Source of the DNA: Stenotrophomonas bentonitica
GTDB lineage: Bacteria > Pseudomonadota > Gammaproteobacteria > Xanthomonadales > Xanthomonadaceae
Direction of reading: 5' to 3'
DNA: 64,000 nt
NCBI RefSeq assembly: GCF_013185915.1
Contig: NZ_JAAZUH010000004.1
Location: 186,001-250,000 of the forward strand
In this document: positions 1-8,636 of the stretch, piece after piece
How the letters are laid out: each line of letters starts with the position of its first letter
Position numbering within the stretch: position 1 is the stretch's first letter
Made by a program: the position numbers and the translations under genes
The notes under the pieces: generated by a model
The model's input: only the letters and a program-made list of their open reading frames with translations
The model's database searches: none
What the model was told of the DNA's origin: nothing

Positions 1-1961
1 TGCGGCAACTGCCACCACACTGCGGTGGTATGCAGCTCCTGGTCGGGCAGGTTGACCGGGCCGTAGCCGATGTTTTCATGGGTGTAGTAGCGGATCTTCT
101 TGTAACCGGCCACGCGCCGCACCACGTGCACTTCGCCATGGTGCGCGTCGCCGCGCCCGGCCATGCAGCCGTCGAAACGGTCCAGCACCTTGAGCTTGGT
201 GAAGTCGATGCTGTCGGTGTAGTAGTCCACGTGGGTGCGGGTGACATAGGCCTTGCGGCCTTCCCAGTCCAGTCGCTCCACCTGGTAGGGCGTGGACTGC
301 ACCATGTGGATGGCGCCTTCATACAGGGTGAGCGCGGCGGCGGAGTAGTCCACCTCGGCGATGATCTGCTGCTTGCCGTCGCTGCGGTCGACCACCACGA
401 AGTTGCCGTCGGCCACCGAACGCAGGCTCACCGCGTTGGCCGGGTAGCTGTCGGCGATCCACTCCCAGCGGTCGCCTTCACGATGCACCACTTCGGTTTC
501 GGCCAGGGCTTCGAGGAACACCAGCGGATCGATCGGCCCGAACGGGTCGCCGGCCAGGAACGGCAGCTCGAACGCCGCGCAGCGGATGTGGTCGAACAGG
601 ATCAGTGGCTGGTCCGGCGCAATGCGTGCGTGCTCGGGCGAGGCGTCGGCGAAGAAGTCCGGGTGGCGCACCACGTACTGGTCCAGCGGCTGCGAGCTGG
701 CCACCAGCACGCCCAGGGCCGGCTGCTGGCGGCGGCCGGCGCGGCCGAAGCGCTGCCAGGTGGCGGCCACGCTGCCGGGATAGCCATTGAGCACCACCAC
801 GTCCAGGCTGCCGATATCCACGCCGAGCTCCAGCGCCGAGGTGCTGACGATGCCGTCGATGCTGCCGGCGCGCATGGCGCGTTCGGTTTCGCGGCGCTCG
901 GTGGGCAGGTAGCCACCCCGGTAGGCGCGGATGCGCGCCGGCTTGCGCGGGTCGTGGTCGAAGATGTCCTTCAGGTACTTGGTGAGCACTTCGACCATCA
1001 ACCGGCTCTGCGCGAAGATCAGCGTCTTCAGCCCCGACTTGATCGCGATGCGCGCGATGCGGTTGCTCTGCGAGCGTGCCGAAGCACGCAGCCCCAGGTC
1101 GGCGTTCACCACCGGCGGGTTCCACAGCAGCACGTGCTTGGGCCCGGTCGGCGCGCCGGATTCGGTGACGGCGGTCACCGGCGCTTCGATCAGCGCTTCG
1201 GCATGCGCCTGCGGGTTGCCGATGGTGGCCGAGCACAGGATGAACTGCGGTTCCACGCCGTAGAACGCGCAGATCCGCTTGAGCCGGCGCAGCACGTTGG
1301 TGACATGGCTGCCGAACACGCCGCGGTAGGTGTGCACTTCGTCGATCACCACGTAGCGCAGGTTCTCGAAGAACTGCGCCCACTTGGTGTGATGCGGCAG
1401 GATCGCCTGGTGCAGCATGTCCGGGTTGGAGACCACGATGTCGCCGTGCAGGCGGATCGCCTGGCGGGCGTCGCCGGGGGTGTCGCCGTCGAAGGTGAAG
1501 GCCTTCACCCCCAGGTCGCCGGCGCGGTTGAGCTCGAGCAGCTCGGCCACCTGGTCCTGGGCCAGCGCCTTGGTCGGGAACAGGTACAGCGCCTTGGCCT
1601 TGCCCTGCATGGCGGCACTGACCACCGGCAGGGTGTAGCACAGCGACTTGCCGCTGGCGGTGGGGGTGACGATGGCCACGTGCTCGCCGCGCTGGGTGGC
1701 GTCCCAGGCTTCGGCCTGGTGGCTGTACAGCTGTTCGATGCCACGCGCCTTCAGGGCGGCGGTCAACGCCGCCGGCACATCGGCCGGGATCGGGGCGTAG
1801 CTTCCCTCGCGGCCGGAAATGGTGAAGCTGCCGGTGATGCGGTCGGAGTAGCGCCGCTGCAGCCGCTCGGTGAGCAGCGCGCCGTTGCGCGAGGGCAGCC
1901 CGTCGGTGGTCGCAAGGCGCCGTTCGGCGTCTTCGGTGCGCTTGGCGAGTTCGTAAGCCAT
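1..1961 (-). CDS. DEAD/DEAH-box helicase, MrfA/Hrq1-like, C-terminus cut off by the window edge
   Basis: Superfamily 2 helicase, expected to use ATP to unwind or translocate on DNA. Hand translation of the reverse strand gives Walker A TPTASGKS at residues 99-106, a motif II box DEVH at 207-210, and motif VI QRFGRAGR in the second RecA-like fold. The frame is open from the ATG at 1961 to base 1, so about 653 residues are visible. The layout fits the MrfA/YprA and Hrq1-like group, in which a cysteine-rich DUF1998 region follows; that part would lie outside the window, so the subfamily is inferred. No strong Shine-Dalgarno precedes the ATG. The gene diverges from the secreted-protein gene at 2119, so both promoters must lie in 1962-2118. 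The long frames on the plus strand here are shadows. Confidence 0.85.
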   Translation of the reverse strand, partial: MAYELAKRTEDAERRLATTDGLPSRNGALLTERLQRRYSDRITGSFTISGREGSYAPIPADVPAALTAALKARGIEQLYSHQAEAWDATQRGEHVAIVTPTASGKSLCYTLPVVSAAMQGKAKALYLFPTKALAQDQVAELLELNRAGDLGVKAFTFDGDTPGDARQAIRLHGDIVVSNPDMLHQAILPHHTKWAQFFENLRYVVIDEVHTYRGVFGSHVTNVLRRLKRICAFYGVEPQFILCSATIGNPQAHAEALIEAPVTAVTESGAPTGPKHVLLWNPPVVNADLGLRASARSQSNRIARIAIKSGLKTLIFAQSRLMVEVLTKYLKDIFDHDPRKPARIRAYRGGYLPTERRETERAMRAGSIDGIVSTSALELGVDIGSLDVVVLNGYPGSVAATWQRFGRAGRRQQPALGVLVASSQPLDQYVVRHPDFFADASPEHARIAPDQPLILFDHIRCAAFELPFLAGDPFGPIDPLVFLEALAETEVVHREGDRWEWIADSYPANAVSLRSVADGNFVVVDRSDGKQQIIAEVDYSAAALTLYEGAIHMVQSTPYQVERLDWEGRKAYVTRTHVDYYTDSIDFTKLKVLDRFDGCMAGRGDAHHGEVHVVRRVAGYKKIRYYTHENIGYGPVNLPDQELHTTAVWWQLP

Positions 1962-2066
1962 GGGAAACAACGGTCTGCAAAGGACGCCATGGAAACACAA
2001 AGCGGTCTCAGTGACTGAGACACGGCGGCGCGAACCGGTGAACGGTTCAGTGCCCAACGAAATCTG

Positions 2067-2084
2067 AAGGAGGTGCTGCGTATG
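2067..2084 (+). promoter_or_regulatory. Consensus Shine-Dalgarno leading to an out-of-frame ATG
   Basis: AAGGAGG at 2067-2073 stands eight bases before an ATG at 2082. That ATG opens a 63-codon arginine-rich frame ending at 2273, which overlaps the start of the secreted-protein gene at 2119 in another frame. The short frame does not look like a folded protein. It may be an upstream frame coupled to translation of the 2119 gene, or a chance match. Confidence 0.35.
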
Positions 2085-2118
2085 CTCCGCCGACGATGCT
2101 GGTCACAGGACAGGACGC

Positions 2119-2577
2119 ATGGCACACGGCAAGGGAGTGCGGGGAACCACGCTGCTGGCGGGCGCGCTGCTGGTGGGCGCGGCGCAGGGACAGGAGGGCA
2201 GGGCGCAGCCGCCCGAACGCGCCAACGACCAGGTCACCACGCTCGGCGAAGTCCGTGCGCTCAAGCCGGATGAAGAGGTGCCCGTGGACCTGTATCGCTT
2301 CAAGAATCCGGTAGAGCCTGCGCCCAATGCGTTCAACCGTGCCTGGCGGGAGCCGCCGTCGCTGCAGGAAGTGGGCATGCGCGGCGGCTACGTGATGATG
2401 GGCATCTATTACGCCATCGCCAAGACCTCGCAGGGGCTGCACACCCTGACCCGCGCGCCAGACCAGATCCAACCCGCCGTTGCCCGTCCGCCGCCGGGTC
2501 TGGATGCGGACCAGCAGCGAAGGGCGTTGCAGGTTTGTGAGGCGGAGCAGGGGTGTGGCGCTGCGGTGGGAGATTGA
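2119..2577 (+). CDS. Small secreted protein of unknown function
   Basis: A 152-residue protein that I do not recognise. The N-terminus is a plausible signal peptide: charged MAHGKGVR, then an alanine/leucine core ending near GAAQGQ at about residue 26. The mature part is hydrophilic and proline-rich in places, with two cysteines close to the C-terminus (VCEAEQGC) that could form a disulfide. No other ATG, GTG or TTG lies in frame between the upstream stop at 2065 and 2119, so this start is the only option, with a weak AGGAC as ribosome site. It diverges from the helicase and converges on the 2657 gene. A GTAG-type repeat begins 15 bases after its stop. Confidence 0.7.
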   Translation: MAHGKGVRGTTLLAGALLVGAAQGQEGRAQPPERANDQVTTLGEVRALKPDEEVPVDLYRFKNPVEPAPNAFNRAWREPPSLQEVGMRGGYVMMGIYYAIAKTSQGLHTLTRAPDQIQPAVARPPPGLDADQQRRALQVCEAEQGCGAAVGD

Positions 2578-2591
2578 CGGTCGCGTAACGC

Positions 2592-2660
2592 GTAGGGACT
2601 CGCCATGCGTGTCCTGCGTGGTGGCAGGCATGGCTTGGGACACGCGTGGCGAGTCGCTAC
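2592..2660. repeat. Paired GTAG-type REP elements in inverted orientation
   Basis: A plus-strand copy starts with GTAG at 2592 and runs to 2614; a minus-strand copy occupies 2637-2660 and ends in CTAC. The two copies are inverted and match over about 25 bases with two mismatches. Each copy is itself a small palindrome with a four-base GTAG head, the form described for Stenotrophomonas GTAG repeats. The pair separates two convergent genes and probably folds as a terminator in RNA. The GTAG head of the right copy contains the TAG stop codon of the 2657 gene. Confidence 0.8.
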
Positions 2661-4462
2661 GCGTTTCCGCGCTTTCGTTCGAGGTACCACAGCAGTCCGG
2701 CGACTGCGATGAAGGCGAGCAGCCAGGGCCCGCGTGGGCCGGGTGTCTTGTCGGACGTAGTTGCGACGGTGCTGCGGGTTTCGGTCAGGCGCTGTGCGGT
2801 GGCGTCGCGCAGTTGCTGGCGGTGCAGTGGCTGGGCCGAAGCGGGATCGAATACGTAGAAGGACTGCGCAATCTTGCCGTGCTGCAGCTGGTGCCAGCCC
2901 GGCTGCTGCGGCCAGTAGCCGGCGCAGCGCTGGGTGCCGGTGGCGGGGTCGACCTGCAGGGCGACGCTGTGGCCTGCGGGGTCGCGAACCTGGGTGGTAT
3001 CCGGTACATCGCACAGGGTCACGCGCTCGCCGGACCACGGCGTGGTGGGCAGGCGCATCGCCGGTGCGCCGGGCAACGCGCGGGCCACCTGGGCGAGCAC
3101 GTCGGACCACAGTTCGGCATGGCGATCGTCGCGGCCTGACAGCACCAGCCGGTAGCTGTCGGTGACCGGCAACAGCGCGATGCGGCCGCGACCGACGCTG
3201 CGCCAGCCGCCAATGGCTGCGCCCTTGGCATCGTGCAGCAGGGCGTCGCTGCCGGGCAGGTCCACCTCGAATCGTTCCAGTGCGGGCGGTGCCGCGCTGT
3301 GCGAAGCAGTGTCGGCCTCGTCGGTGTAGGCGGTGCGTTCGCTGGCCGGGCGCTGCGGACCGCGACGGGCCTGCAGCAGCGCAGCTTCCGGATCGGCAGC
3401 CAACACCAGCGGTACGGCACGGGTGCCACCGCTTGCCGGCAGTCCCCAGCTGCGCAGGGCCTGGCGGGTGGTGTCGTTGAGCGGGCCGGTAGTGCGGACC
3501 ACTACGCCCAGCCCGGCGCGCAGTGCCTGCGTAACCACACTGCGTTGCGCCGCGCCGAGCGAGGCCAGGCTGCGTTCGTCGAGGACCAGCACGTCCGTGG
3601 CAGCCAGGCGTGCGGCGGTGAGGGCGACCGGGGCGTCGCCGAGCATGACGCCGCCTCCGGCGCTGGACTGCGCCTGCACCTCCAGCCCGGTGTCGGTGGC
3701 CCAGCGTCGCAGGTACTTCAGCTCCGGGCCCGGTGCGCCGGCGATGACCAGCAGGCGTGGTGCGGGGGCGGCAAGGGTCTGCAGCGGTACCGGAACGGTG
3801 TCCACGGCGTGTTGCTGGGCGTCGAGCAGGCGCAGGGTGAACTCGCTGCGGCCGGCGGCGCGCGCAGTGCCTTGCAGGCGCACCTGTCCCTGCGCATCGA
3901 GCGGGGCGCGGTCGACCACCACGCCGGCCGGGTCGAGCAGCTCGGCGCGCGCGTTGGCGACGCCATTGGCGCGGGCACTGACCTGGAAAAGGCTTCCCGG
4001 CGCGGTGGTGGCCGGTGGCTGCAGTGCCACCCAGCTGGTCGGCGCAGGCGCGGCCTGCAGCGTGGTGCGCGCGGGCAGGGCGGTATCGCGGTCGCGTGCG
4101 GCCAGGCCATCGCCGACCAGCACCAGCGCGGTGCTGCCGGGGTGCTGGCGCAGGGCGGTGGCGAGGTCCGGGACGCGGGTGGCGCCTGCGGTGGGTGGGG
4201 CCTCGGGCAGGGCGATCAGTGCTGCGCTCGGCGGCAGGCTACCCGCGAGTGCGGCGTTGCCGGTCAGCACGGTGAGCTGGCCGGCGTCCACGCTGCGCTG
4301 TGGCGGCAGCAGCGTGAAGTACAGGAGCAGCGCGGCGAGTGCCTGCAGCGCGATCAGTGCTGTGCGATGGAGCGGGCGCGCAGAGCCGGGCGCCGCGAGG
4401 CGCAGCGTGCCCAGGATGACGATGATGGCCAGCGCGATCGCGACCCACAGTGCCGTGCTCAT
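2657..4462 (-). CDS. Membrane-anchored protein, last gene of the MoxR/Bat-like operon
   Basis: A 601-residue protein with two hydrophobic segments near the N-terminus (about residues 5-20 and 33-53) and one at the C-terminal end (PWLLAFIAVAGLLWYLE). The central part sits between these anchors and resembles the glutamine-amidotransferase-like fold found in proteins encoded beside BatA and MoxR genes; I see no convincing catalytic cysteine triad, so a scaffolding or sensing role in the envelope is more likely than catalysis. Its ATG overlaps the stop of the DUF4175 gene as ATGA (4459-4462), so translation is probably coupled. The stop codon is the TAG inside a GTAG repeat head. Confidence 0.7.
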   Translation of the reverse strand: MSTALWVAIALAIIVILGTLRLAAPGSARPLHRTALIALQALAALLLYFTLLPPQRSVDAGQLTVLTGNAALAGSLPPSAALIALPEAPPTAGATRVPDLATALRQHPGSTALVLVGDGLAARDRDTALPARTTLQAAPAPTSWVALQPPATTAPGSLFQVSARANGVANARAELLDPAGVVVDRAPLDAQGQVRLQGTARAAGRSEFTLRLLDAQQHAVDTVPVPLQTLAAPAPRLLVIAGAPGPELKYLRRWATDTGLEVQAQSSAGGGVMLGDAPVALTAARLAATDVLVLDERSLASLGAAQRSVVTQALRAGLGVVVRTTGPLNDTTRQALRSWGLPASGGTRAVPLVLAADPEAALLQARRGPQRPASERTAYTDEADTASHSAAPPALERFEVDLPGSDALLHDAKGAAIGGWRSVGRGRIALLPVTDSYRLVLSGRDDRHAELWSDVLAQVARALPGAPAMRLPTTPWSGERVTLCDVPDTTQVRDPAGHSVALQVDPATGTQRCAGYWPQQPGWHQLQHGKIAQSFYVFDPASAQPLHRQQLRDATAQRLTETRSTVATTSDKTPGPRGPWLLAFIAVAGLLWYLERKRGNA

Positions 4463-6615
4463 CGGGTGGCCTCCAGCGCGTCAAGGTACCGCTGCGCCAT
4501 CGGGTCCGGTGCGGCCCTGCGCTCCACCTGCGGCAACGGCCGCAGCAGGGCGCGCCACAGCTGCGCGCGCAGCGTGCTGCGGCAGGCCACGCAGTCTGGC
4601 TGGATGCGCAGTTCTTCGATGGCGGCGGCCAGGCTCAGCGGATCGGCCAGGCGCCGCTCGTTGCGGCCCAGCCAGTGGCTGAGCACATCCAGGTCCGGCG
4701 CGTTGCCGGTGTCGGCCAGCTGCTGCCAGACCGCGACGATGGCCGGGTCCGGTGCGGCGACCGGACTGATCGCCAGCGTGCGGCTGCCGAGGTCGGCGCG
4801 GTCGCCGCCCATGCGGCGCCCCTCGTCGATGGGCGGCAACTCCGGCCCGACCCGCGCCAGGTAGATGCGCTCGGCTTGCTGCACCTTCTTGATGAACTCC
4901 AGCGCCTTGTTGGCGAACGGCAGGGCGCGCTCGGGACGCCCCTGGCGCAGCTCGCCTTCTGACGACCACATCTGGTCCAGCGCGGCCTTCAGGATCGCGC
5001 GGGTTTCCGGATCGAGCAGCGTGGCCGCCTCGGCGTGGTCGTGGGTATGGCCGTACTCGGAGAGCACGTCGGTGGCCGCGCCGAAGACGGGTGCAGCGTC
5101 GGCCTTCGACGCGCCATGGTCGTGATCGTCGTGGCTGTCCTGCGCGGTGGCGGGCGCGTGCGCGTGATCGTCGTCGTGGTCGGCGGCGGTGGTATCGCTG
5201 GTCGGCAGGCTGTCGCTGGTCGGCGGCGCCTTGGGCGCGCCCTCGCTTTCCTCGCCGAGGAACTGGCCATAGCGCAGGCGCAGGATGCGCTGGTCCACGC
5301 CGATGGCATCGCTGCGTTTCACGAACTCCTCCGCAGACAGATTTCCACGTTGTTTGATCAACGCTTCGGCGTCGATGATGATCTGGCGCTGGCTGCGGAA
5401 GTACGCCGGCAGGGTTTTCTTGACCATGCCTTCCAGGTCCGCGCCCAGCACCTGTTCTTCGCTGGGCAGGCGCAGGATCAGGCTGGTGCTCTGTGCGGTC
5501 TGCGGCGTGGGAGTGTGGTTGTCGCGCACGTGCAGCTGCGCGATCACATCATTGCCGGGACCTGCACCCAGCGCCGCCAGGTCCAGCGTGCGTGCGAAAC
5601 GGCGCTGCGTGGCCGGGCCGGTGCCGGTCAGCGCGATGCGCTGTTCGCGGAAGGTGATGTTCTCGCCGCTGCCCTGGGCCAGGGTCAGCGCCAGCTCGGC
5701 GTTGGCGGCCACGCCGAAGTCGTCGCTGGCTTCGAACTGCAGGGTCCACTGGCGCTGGCCGGGCGTGGCCAGCACCAGGGTGCGGTCCGGCGCGATGACG
5801 CGCACGCTCGGCGGCCGGTCAGGCACCACGTCCAGGCGATACAGGCGCGGAGCGCTCAACGCGGGCTCGGTGACGATGCGGTACAGGGTCGGGCGACTGG
5901 CGTTCCACTGCGCCACCCACGCTTCGCCGTCGCGGCGCAGCGCGATGCGGGTGCCGTCGTGCAGTTGCAGGGCCGCCGTGCTGGGCTGCGCGGTGAAGCG
6001 CAAGGACCAGTCCAGCGCGCTGCCCTGCACCACCTTGGCGTCCAGCGCGGTCTGGGTGCGCGCGGCCTGCCCGGTGTACGTCGGGGCACGGATCTGCAGG
6101 CGCGCGGACTGCAGGCGCGGCGGCAGCGCGACGCTGGCCTCGGGCGCGGCGGTGCCTGGCAGCACCGGCAGCGGTGCGCCCGGCGCGGGCCAGCCCACCG
6201 CCAGCACCGTGACGAGCAGGCCACCCAACCACGACGCCACCAGCCAGCGGCGCGGCCACTTCGTGCGAAGGTCGGGCATGGCGCCGTGCAGGGTGCGGCT
6301 GATGCGGTCGCGTTGCAGCTGCTGCAACGGGTTGAGCGTTGCGGTGTCGGCGAACAACAGGTCGGCACTGTCCTGCGCTACCGGGTCCGCATCCAGCCGG
6401 CGCACCAGCCACTGCCGGTCGAGCCGACGCGCGCGCCAGGTGGCGGTGCCCACGACCAGCAACAGGGTGACCAGCAGCACCACCGAACCCATGCTGATGC
6501 CCGCCAGGCGCACCGCCACGGCGGTCACGGCCAGCGCCAGCGGCAGCAGCACGGCCGCAACGGCCAGCCACTGGCGACGACGCGCGCGCTGCCACGCCTG
6601 CTGCAGCGGACTCAT
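4459..6615 (-). CDS. DUF4175 family membrane protein with a His/Asp-rich insert
   Basis: A 718-residue protein of the DUF4175 type, which accompanies MoxR-DUF58-BatA genes. Three hydrophobic stretches lie in the first 170 residues (around WLAVAAVLLPLALAV, VVLLVTLLLVVG and WLGGLLVTVLAVGW), followed by a long periplasmic-type region. An unusual low-complexity tract at about residues 470-527 is packed with His and Asp (DHDDDHAHAP, HDDHDHG, HTHDH) and could bind divalent metal. An in-frame ATG 78 bases upstream would lie inside the BatA-like gene; I chose 6615 because it makes an ATGA overlap with that gene, as at the neighbouring junctions. Function is unknown; context suggests an envelope complex assembled by MoxR. 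Confidence 0.75.
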   Translation of the reverse strand: MSPLQQAWQRARRRQWLAVAAVLLPLALAVTAVAVRLAGISMGSVVLLVTLLLVVGTATWRARRLDRQWLVRRLDADPVAQDSADLLFADTATLNPLQQLQRDRISRTLHGAMPDLRTKWPRRWLVASWLGGLLVTVLAVGWPAPGAPLPVLPGTAAPEASVALPPRLQSARLQIRAPTYTGQAARTQTALDAKVVQGSALDWSLRFTAQPSTAALQLHDGTRIALRRDGEAWVAQWNASRPTLYRIVTEPALSAPRLYRLDVVPDRPPSVRVIAPDRTLVLATPGQRQWTLQFEASDDFGVAANAELALTLAQGSGENITFREQRIALTGTGPATQRRFARTLDLAALGAGPGNDVIAQLHVRDNHTPTPQTAQSTSLILRLPSEEQVLGADLEGMVKKTLPAYFRSQRQIIIDAEALIKQRGNLSAEEFVKRSDAIGVDQRILRLRYGQFLGEESEGAPKAPPTSDSLPTSDTTAADHDDDHAHAPATAQDSHDDHDHGASKADAAPVFGAATDVLSEYGHTHDHAEAATLLDPETRAILKAALDQMWSSEGELRQGRPERALPFANKALEFIKKVQQAERIYLARVGPELPPIDEGRRMGGDRADLGSRTLAISPVAAPDPAIVAVWQQLADTGNAPDLDVLSHWLGRNERRLADPLSLAAAIEELRIQPDCVACRSTLRAQLWRALLRPLPQVERRAAPDPMAQRYLDALEATR

Positions 6616-7742
6616 GCGCCCGCTCCGCGACGGCGTGACGTGGCCATCCAGCGTTCCAGCGCGAACAGGCAGACGATGGCGATCAGCAGCCACGAGCTCA
6701 AATCACGCGGTTGTACGAGGGGCGCGGCGGTGCCGGTCAACGGGCGCTGCGTGGCGGCGGGTGCGATCCGGGGGGCGACTGCGGGGTGCAGCTGTTCCAG
6801 CAGACGGCGCGGGAATGCGGGGTCGCGCAGGATGGGCAAGGCGTCGGGGGTCAATGCGGCAGTGAAGCGCAGCACCTGGCCGCGACCGAGTGCGTGACGG
6901 ACGAGGGCGGGCTTGCCCTCGCTGTCCGTCAGGATGGGCGTGCCCTTGTCGGCTACGGCAGTCGCGGACAGCGCGAGCACACTGTTGCCCGCTTCCACCC
7001 ACGTGCGCCATGCGTCGGACAGCGGCGCGTCGGACCGCCACACGCCGATCTCGCCATTGGCGGGCACCGCGTCCCCTTCGAGCGGTGCGGACAGCGGTTG
7101 CGCGTTCCACGCGCGCTGCACGGCGTCGAGCACGCGCAGCGTCTGTGCATCGTCTGTCCCGGATGCGGCGCCGCTGACGCGCAGGCGTTGCGCAGTGTCG
7201 CCGGTAGTTGCATTGACCGGCGCGGGCACGGGCCGCCATTCGACCGTGCGCGACAGCCGGGGCCGCTCGCCATCCAGGCCGGGCATCGGGTCGGGCACGT
7301 AAACGGTCAACGCGGTGCCGCTCGGCAGCTGTTGGTCCAGCTCACGCAGCAGGCTGGCCAGCGGCTGCGTGGTGCCCGGTGCGGTCTCCTGCAACGGCGG
7401 GAACCCCGGCGCCAGCCAGCGGCCTTCGCTGCCTTCGGGCACCGTCACCGGGGCCAGCCCCGGTGCAACCACCAGCCACGGCGGCGCCTGTACCGGCGCG
7501 CCATGCAGCAGCGGCCGTGCCAGCAGCAGCGCCAGGGCCGCCAGCAGCAACAGGCGCACCAGCAGCAGCGGCCATTCGTCGAACCGTATCCGCTGGCGCG
7601 GACGCGCCTTGGCGCGCAGCCAGCGCAGCGCGGCGAACTCCAGCGGTGCGTAGTGATGGCGGCGCGCCAGGTGGATCAGCAACGGCACCAGCAGTGCCGC
7701 CAGCGCCAGCAGCCCCATCGGGAACAGCAGCGAAAGACTCAT
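6612..7742 (-). CDS. BatA-like membrane protein (aerotolerance regulator N-terminal domain)
   Basis: A 376-residue protein whose N-terminus matches the BatA/aerotolerance type: a first membrane segment (residues 4-24) leading into HLARRHHYAPLEFAALRWL, then a second segment at about 58-80. The middle part is soluble, and a final membrane segment (SWLLIAIVCLFALERW) lies just before the C-terminus. No complete MIDAS motif is evident, so metal binding by a von Willebrand fold is not supported. Both ends overlap neighbours by ATGA (6612-6615 and 7739-7742), the signature of a tightly coupled operon. The family is associated with stress tolerance and envelope integrity in bacteroidetes and proteobacteria; the role here is inferred from that. 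Confidence 0.8.
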   Translation of the reverse strand: MSLSLLFPMGLLALAALLVPLLIHLARRHHYAPLEFAALRWLRAKARPRQRIRFDEWPLLLVRLLLLAALALLLARPLLHGAPVQAPPWLVVAPGLAPVTVPEGSEGRWLAPGFPPLQETAPGTTQPLASLLRELDQQLPSGTALTVYVPDPMPGLDGERPRLSRTVEWRPVPAPVNATTGDTAQRLRVSGAASGTDDAQTLRVLDAVQRAWNAQPLSAPLEGDAVPANGEIGVWRSDAPLSDAWRTWVEAGNSVLALSATAVADKGTPILTDSEGKPALVRHALGRGQVLRFTAALTPDALPILRDPAFPRRLLEQLHPAVAPRIAPAATQRPLTGTAAPLVQPRDLSSWLLIAIVCLFALERWMATSRRRGAGA

Positions 7743-8623
7743 CGGCCAACCCCGGCGAGCGCGCGCAGCGGCGCATCCAGCGGCTGGTCGGTATGGGTGA
7801 CCACATGTGCGATGCCGCCGCGCTGAAGGCGCGACTGCAGCAGGCGCTGGGCTTCGGCGAAGCGTGCCAGGTAGTCGTCGCGGATCGCACGGCCATCGCC
7901 GAGCAGCTCTTCACCGGTTTCCGGGTCGCGGAAACGGTGGCCGTCCTGGAACGGGAAGTCGCGCTCGTCAGCGGTGAGGATCTGCAGCTGCGCCACATCG
8001 CGGCGCGCGGCGGCCAGCCGTTCCAGCAGCACGGTGCCGGCTTCGTCGAAGCCATCGCCCAGCGCAATGAGCATGTCGTTGGCCTGGACCCGCTCCCATA
8101 CCGGTCGCAACGCGTCCGAGGCCGGCCAGGCGCCGTGCGCACGCAGGCGGTGCAACAGCAGATGGATGCGGTCGCGTTGGCGCGCACCGCTGCCGGCCGG
8201 TACCAGCTGCACGCCCTCGCCACTGATGGCAATCAGCCCTAAGCGGTCGCCCTGCTGCAACGCCAGTTCGATGATGCAGGCTGCGACCGCGCTGGCGTGG
8301 TCGAGCCGGGATACAGCCGGGCGTGCGCGGTCGCACTGGCCGGCCGATGCAGTGGCGTCGAGCAGGATCCAGATCGTGACCGGGCTTTCGCGCTCGGATT
8401 CGCGCACGAAGAAGCGGTCCGAACGCGCGTACAGCTTCCAGTCGATCTGGCGCAGCTCGTCGCCGGGCTCGTACGCGCGGTACTGCGCGAACTCCAGCCC
8501 GGCGCCGCGACTGCGGCTGGCATGTTGCCCGATGCTCTGGGCGCCCACGGCACGCCGCGGCAACAGGCGCAGTGCCTTCAGGCGGCTGCGCACATCGGCG
8601 GGAATGGCGATCGGAGCGTGCAT
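7739..8623 (-). CDS. DUF58 domain protein
   Basis: A 294-residue soluble protein with the DUF58 hallmark between residues 43 and 80: YRAYEPGDELRQIDWKLYAR followed by a serine/glutamate-rich strand. DUF58 proteins have a von Willebrand factor A-like fold (here WILLDATASAG at about residues 85-95) and are almost always encoded next to a MoxR AAA+ ATPase, which is thought to act on them as a chaperone. MoxR lies 13 bases upstream and the BatA-like gene overlaps downstream by ATGA. The length is normal for the family. Confidence 0.9.
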   Translation of the reverse strand: MHAPIAIPADVRSRLKALRLLPRRAVGAQSIGQHASRSRGAGLEFAQYRAYEPGDELRQIDWKLYARSDRFFVRESERESPVTIWILLDATASAGQCDRARPAVSRLDHASAVAACIIELALQQGDRLGLIAISGEGVQLVPAGSGARQRDRIHLLLHRLRAHGAWPASDALRPVWERVQANDMLIALGDGFDEAGTVLLERLAAARRDVAQLQILTADERDFPFQDGHRFRDPETGEELLGDGRAIRDDYLARFAEAQRLLQSRLQRGGIAHVVTHTDQPLDAPLRALAGVGR

Positions 8624-8636
8624 GCGCGGTGCGGGA

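Noticed and set aside
30..2018. Long open frame on the plus strand opposite the helicase
   Set aside because: Composition is that of an antisense frame in GC-rich DNA (Val/Gly/His/Arg-rich), while the minus strand carries helicase motifs in order.
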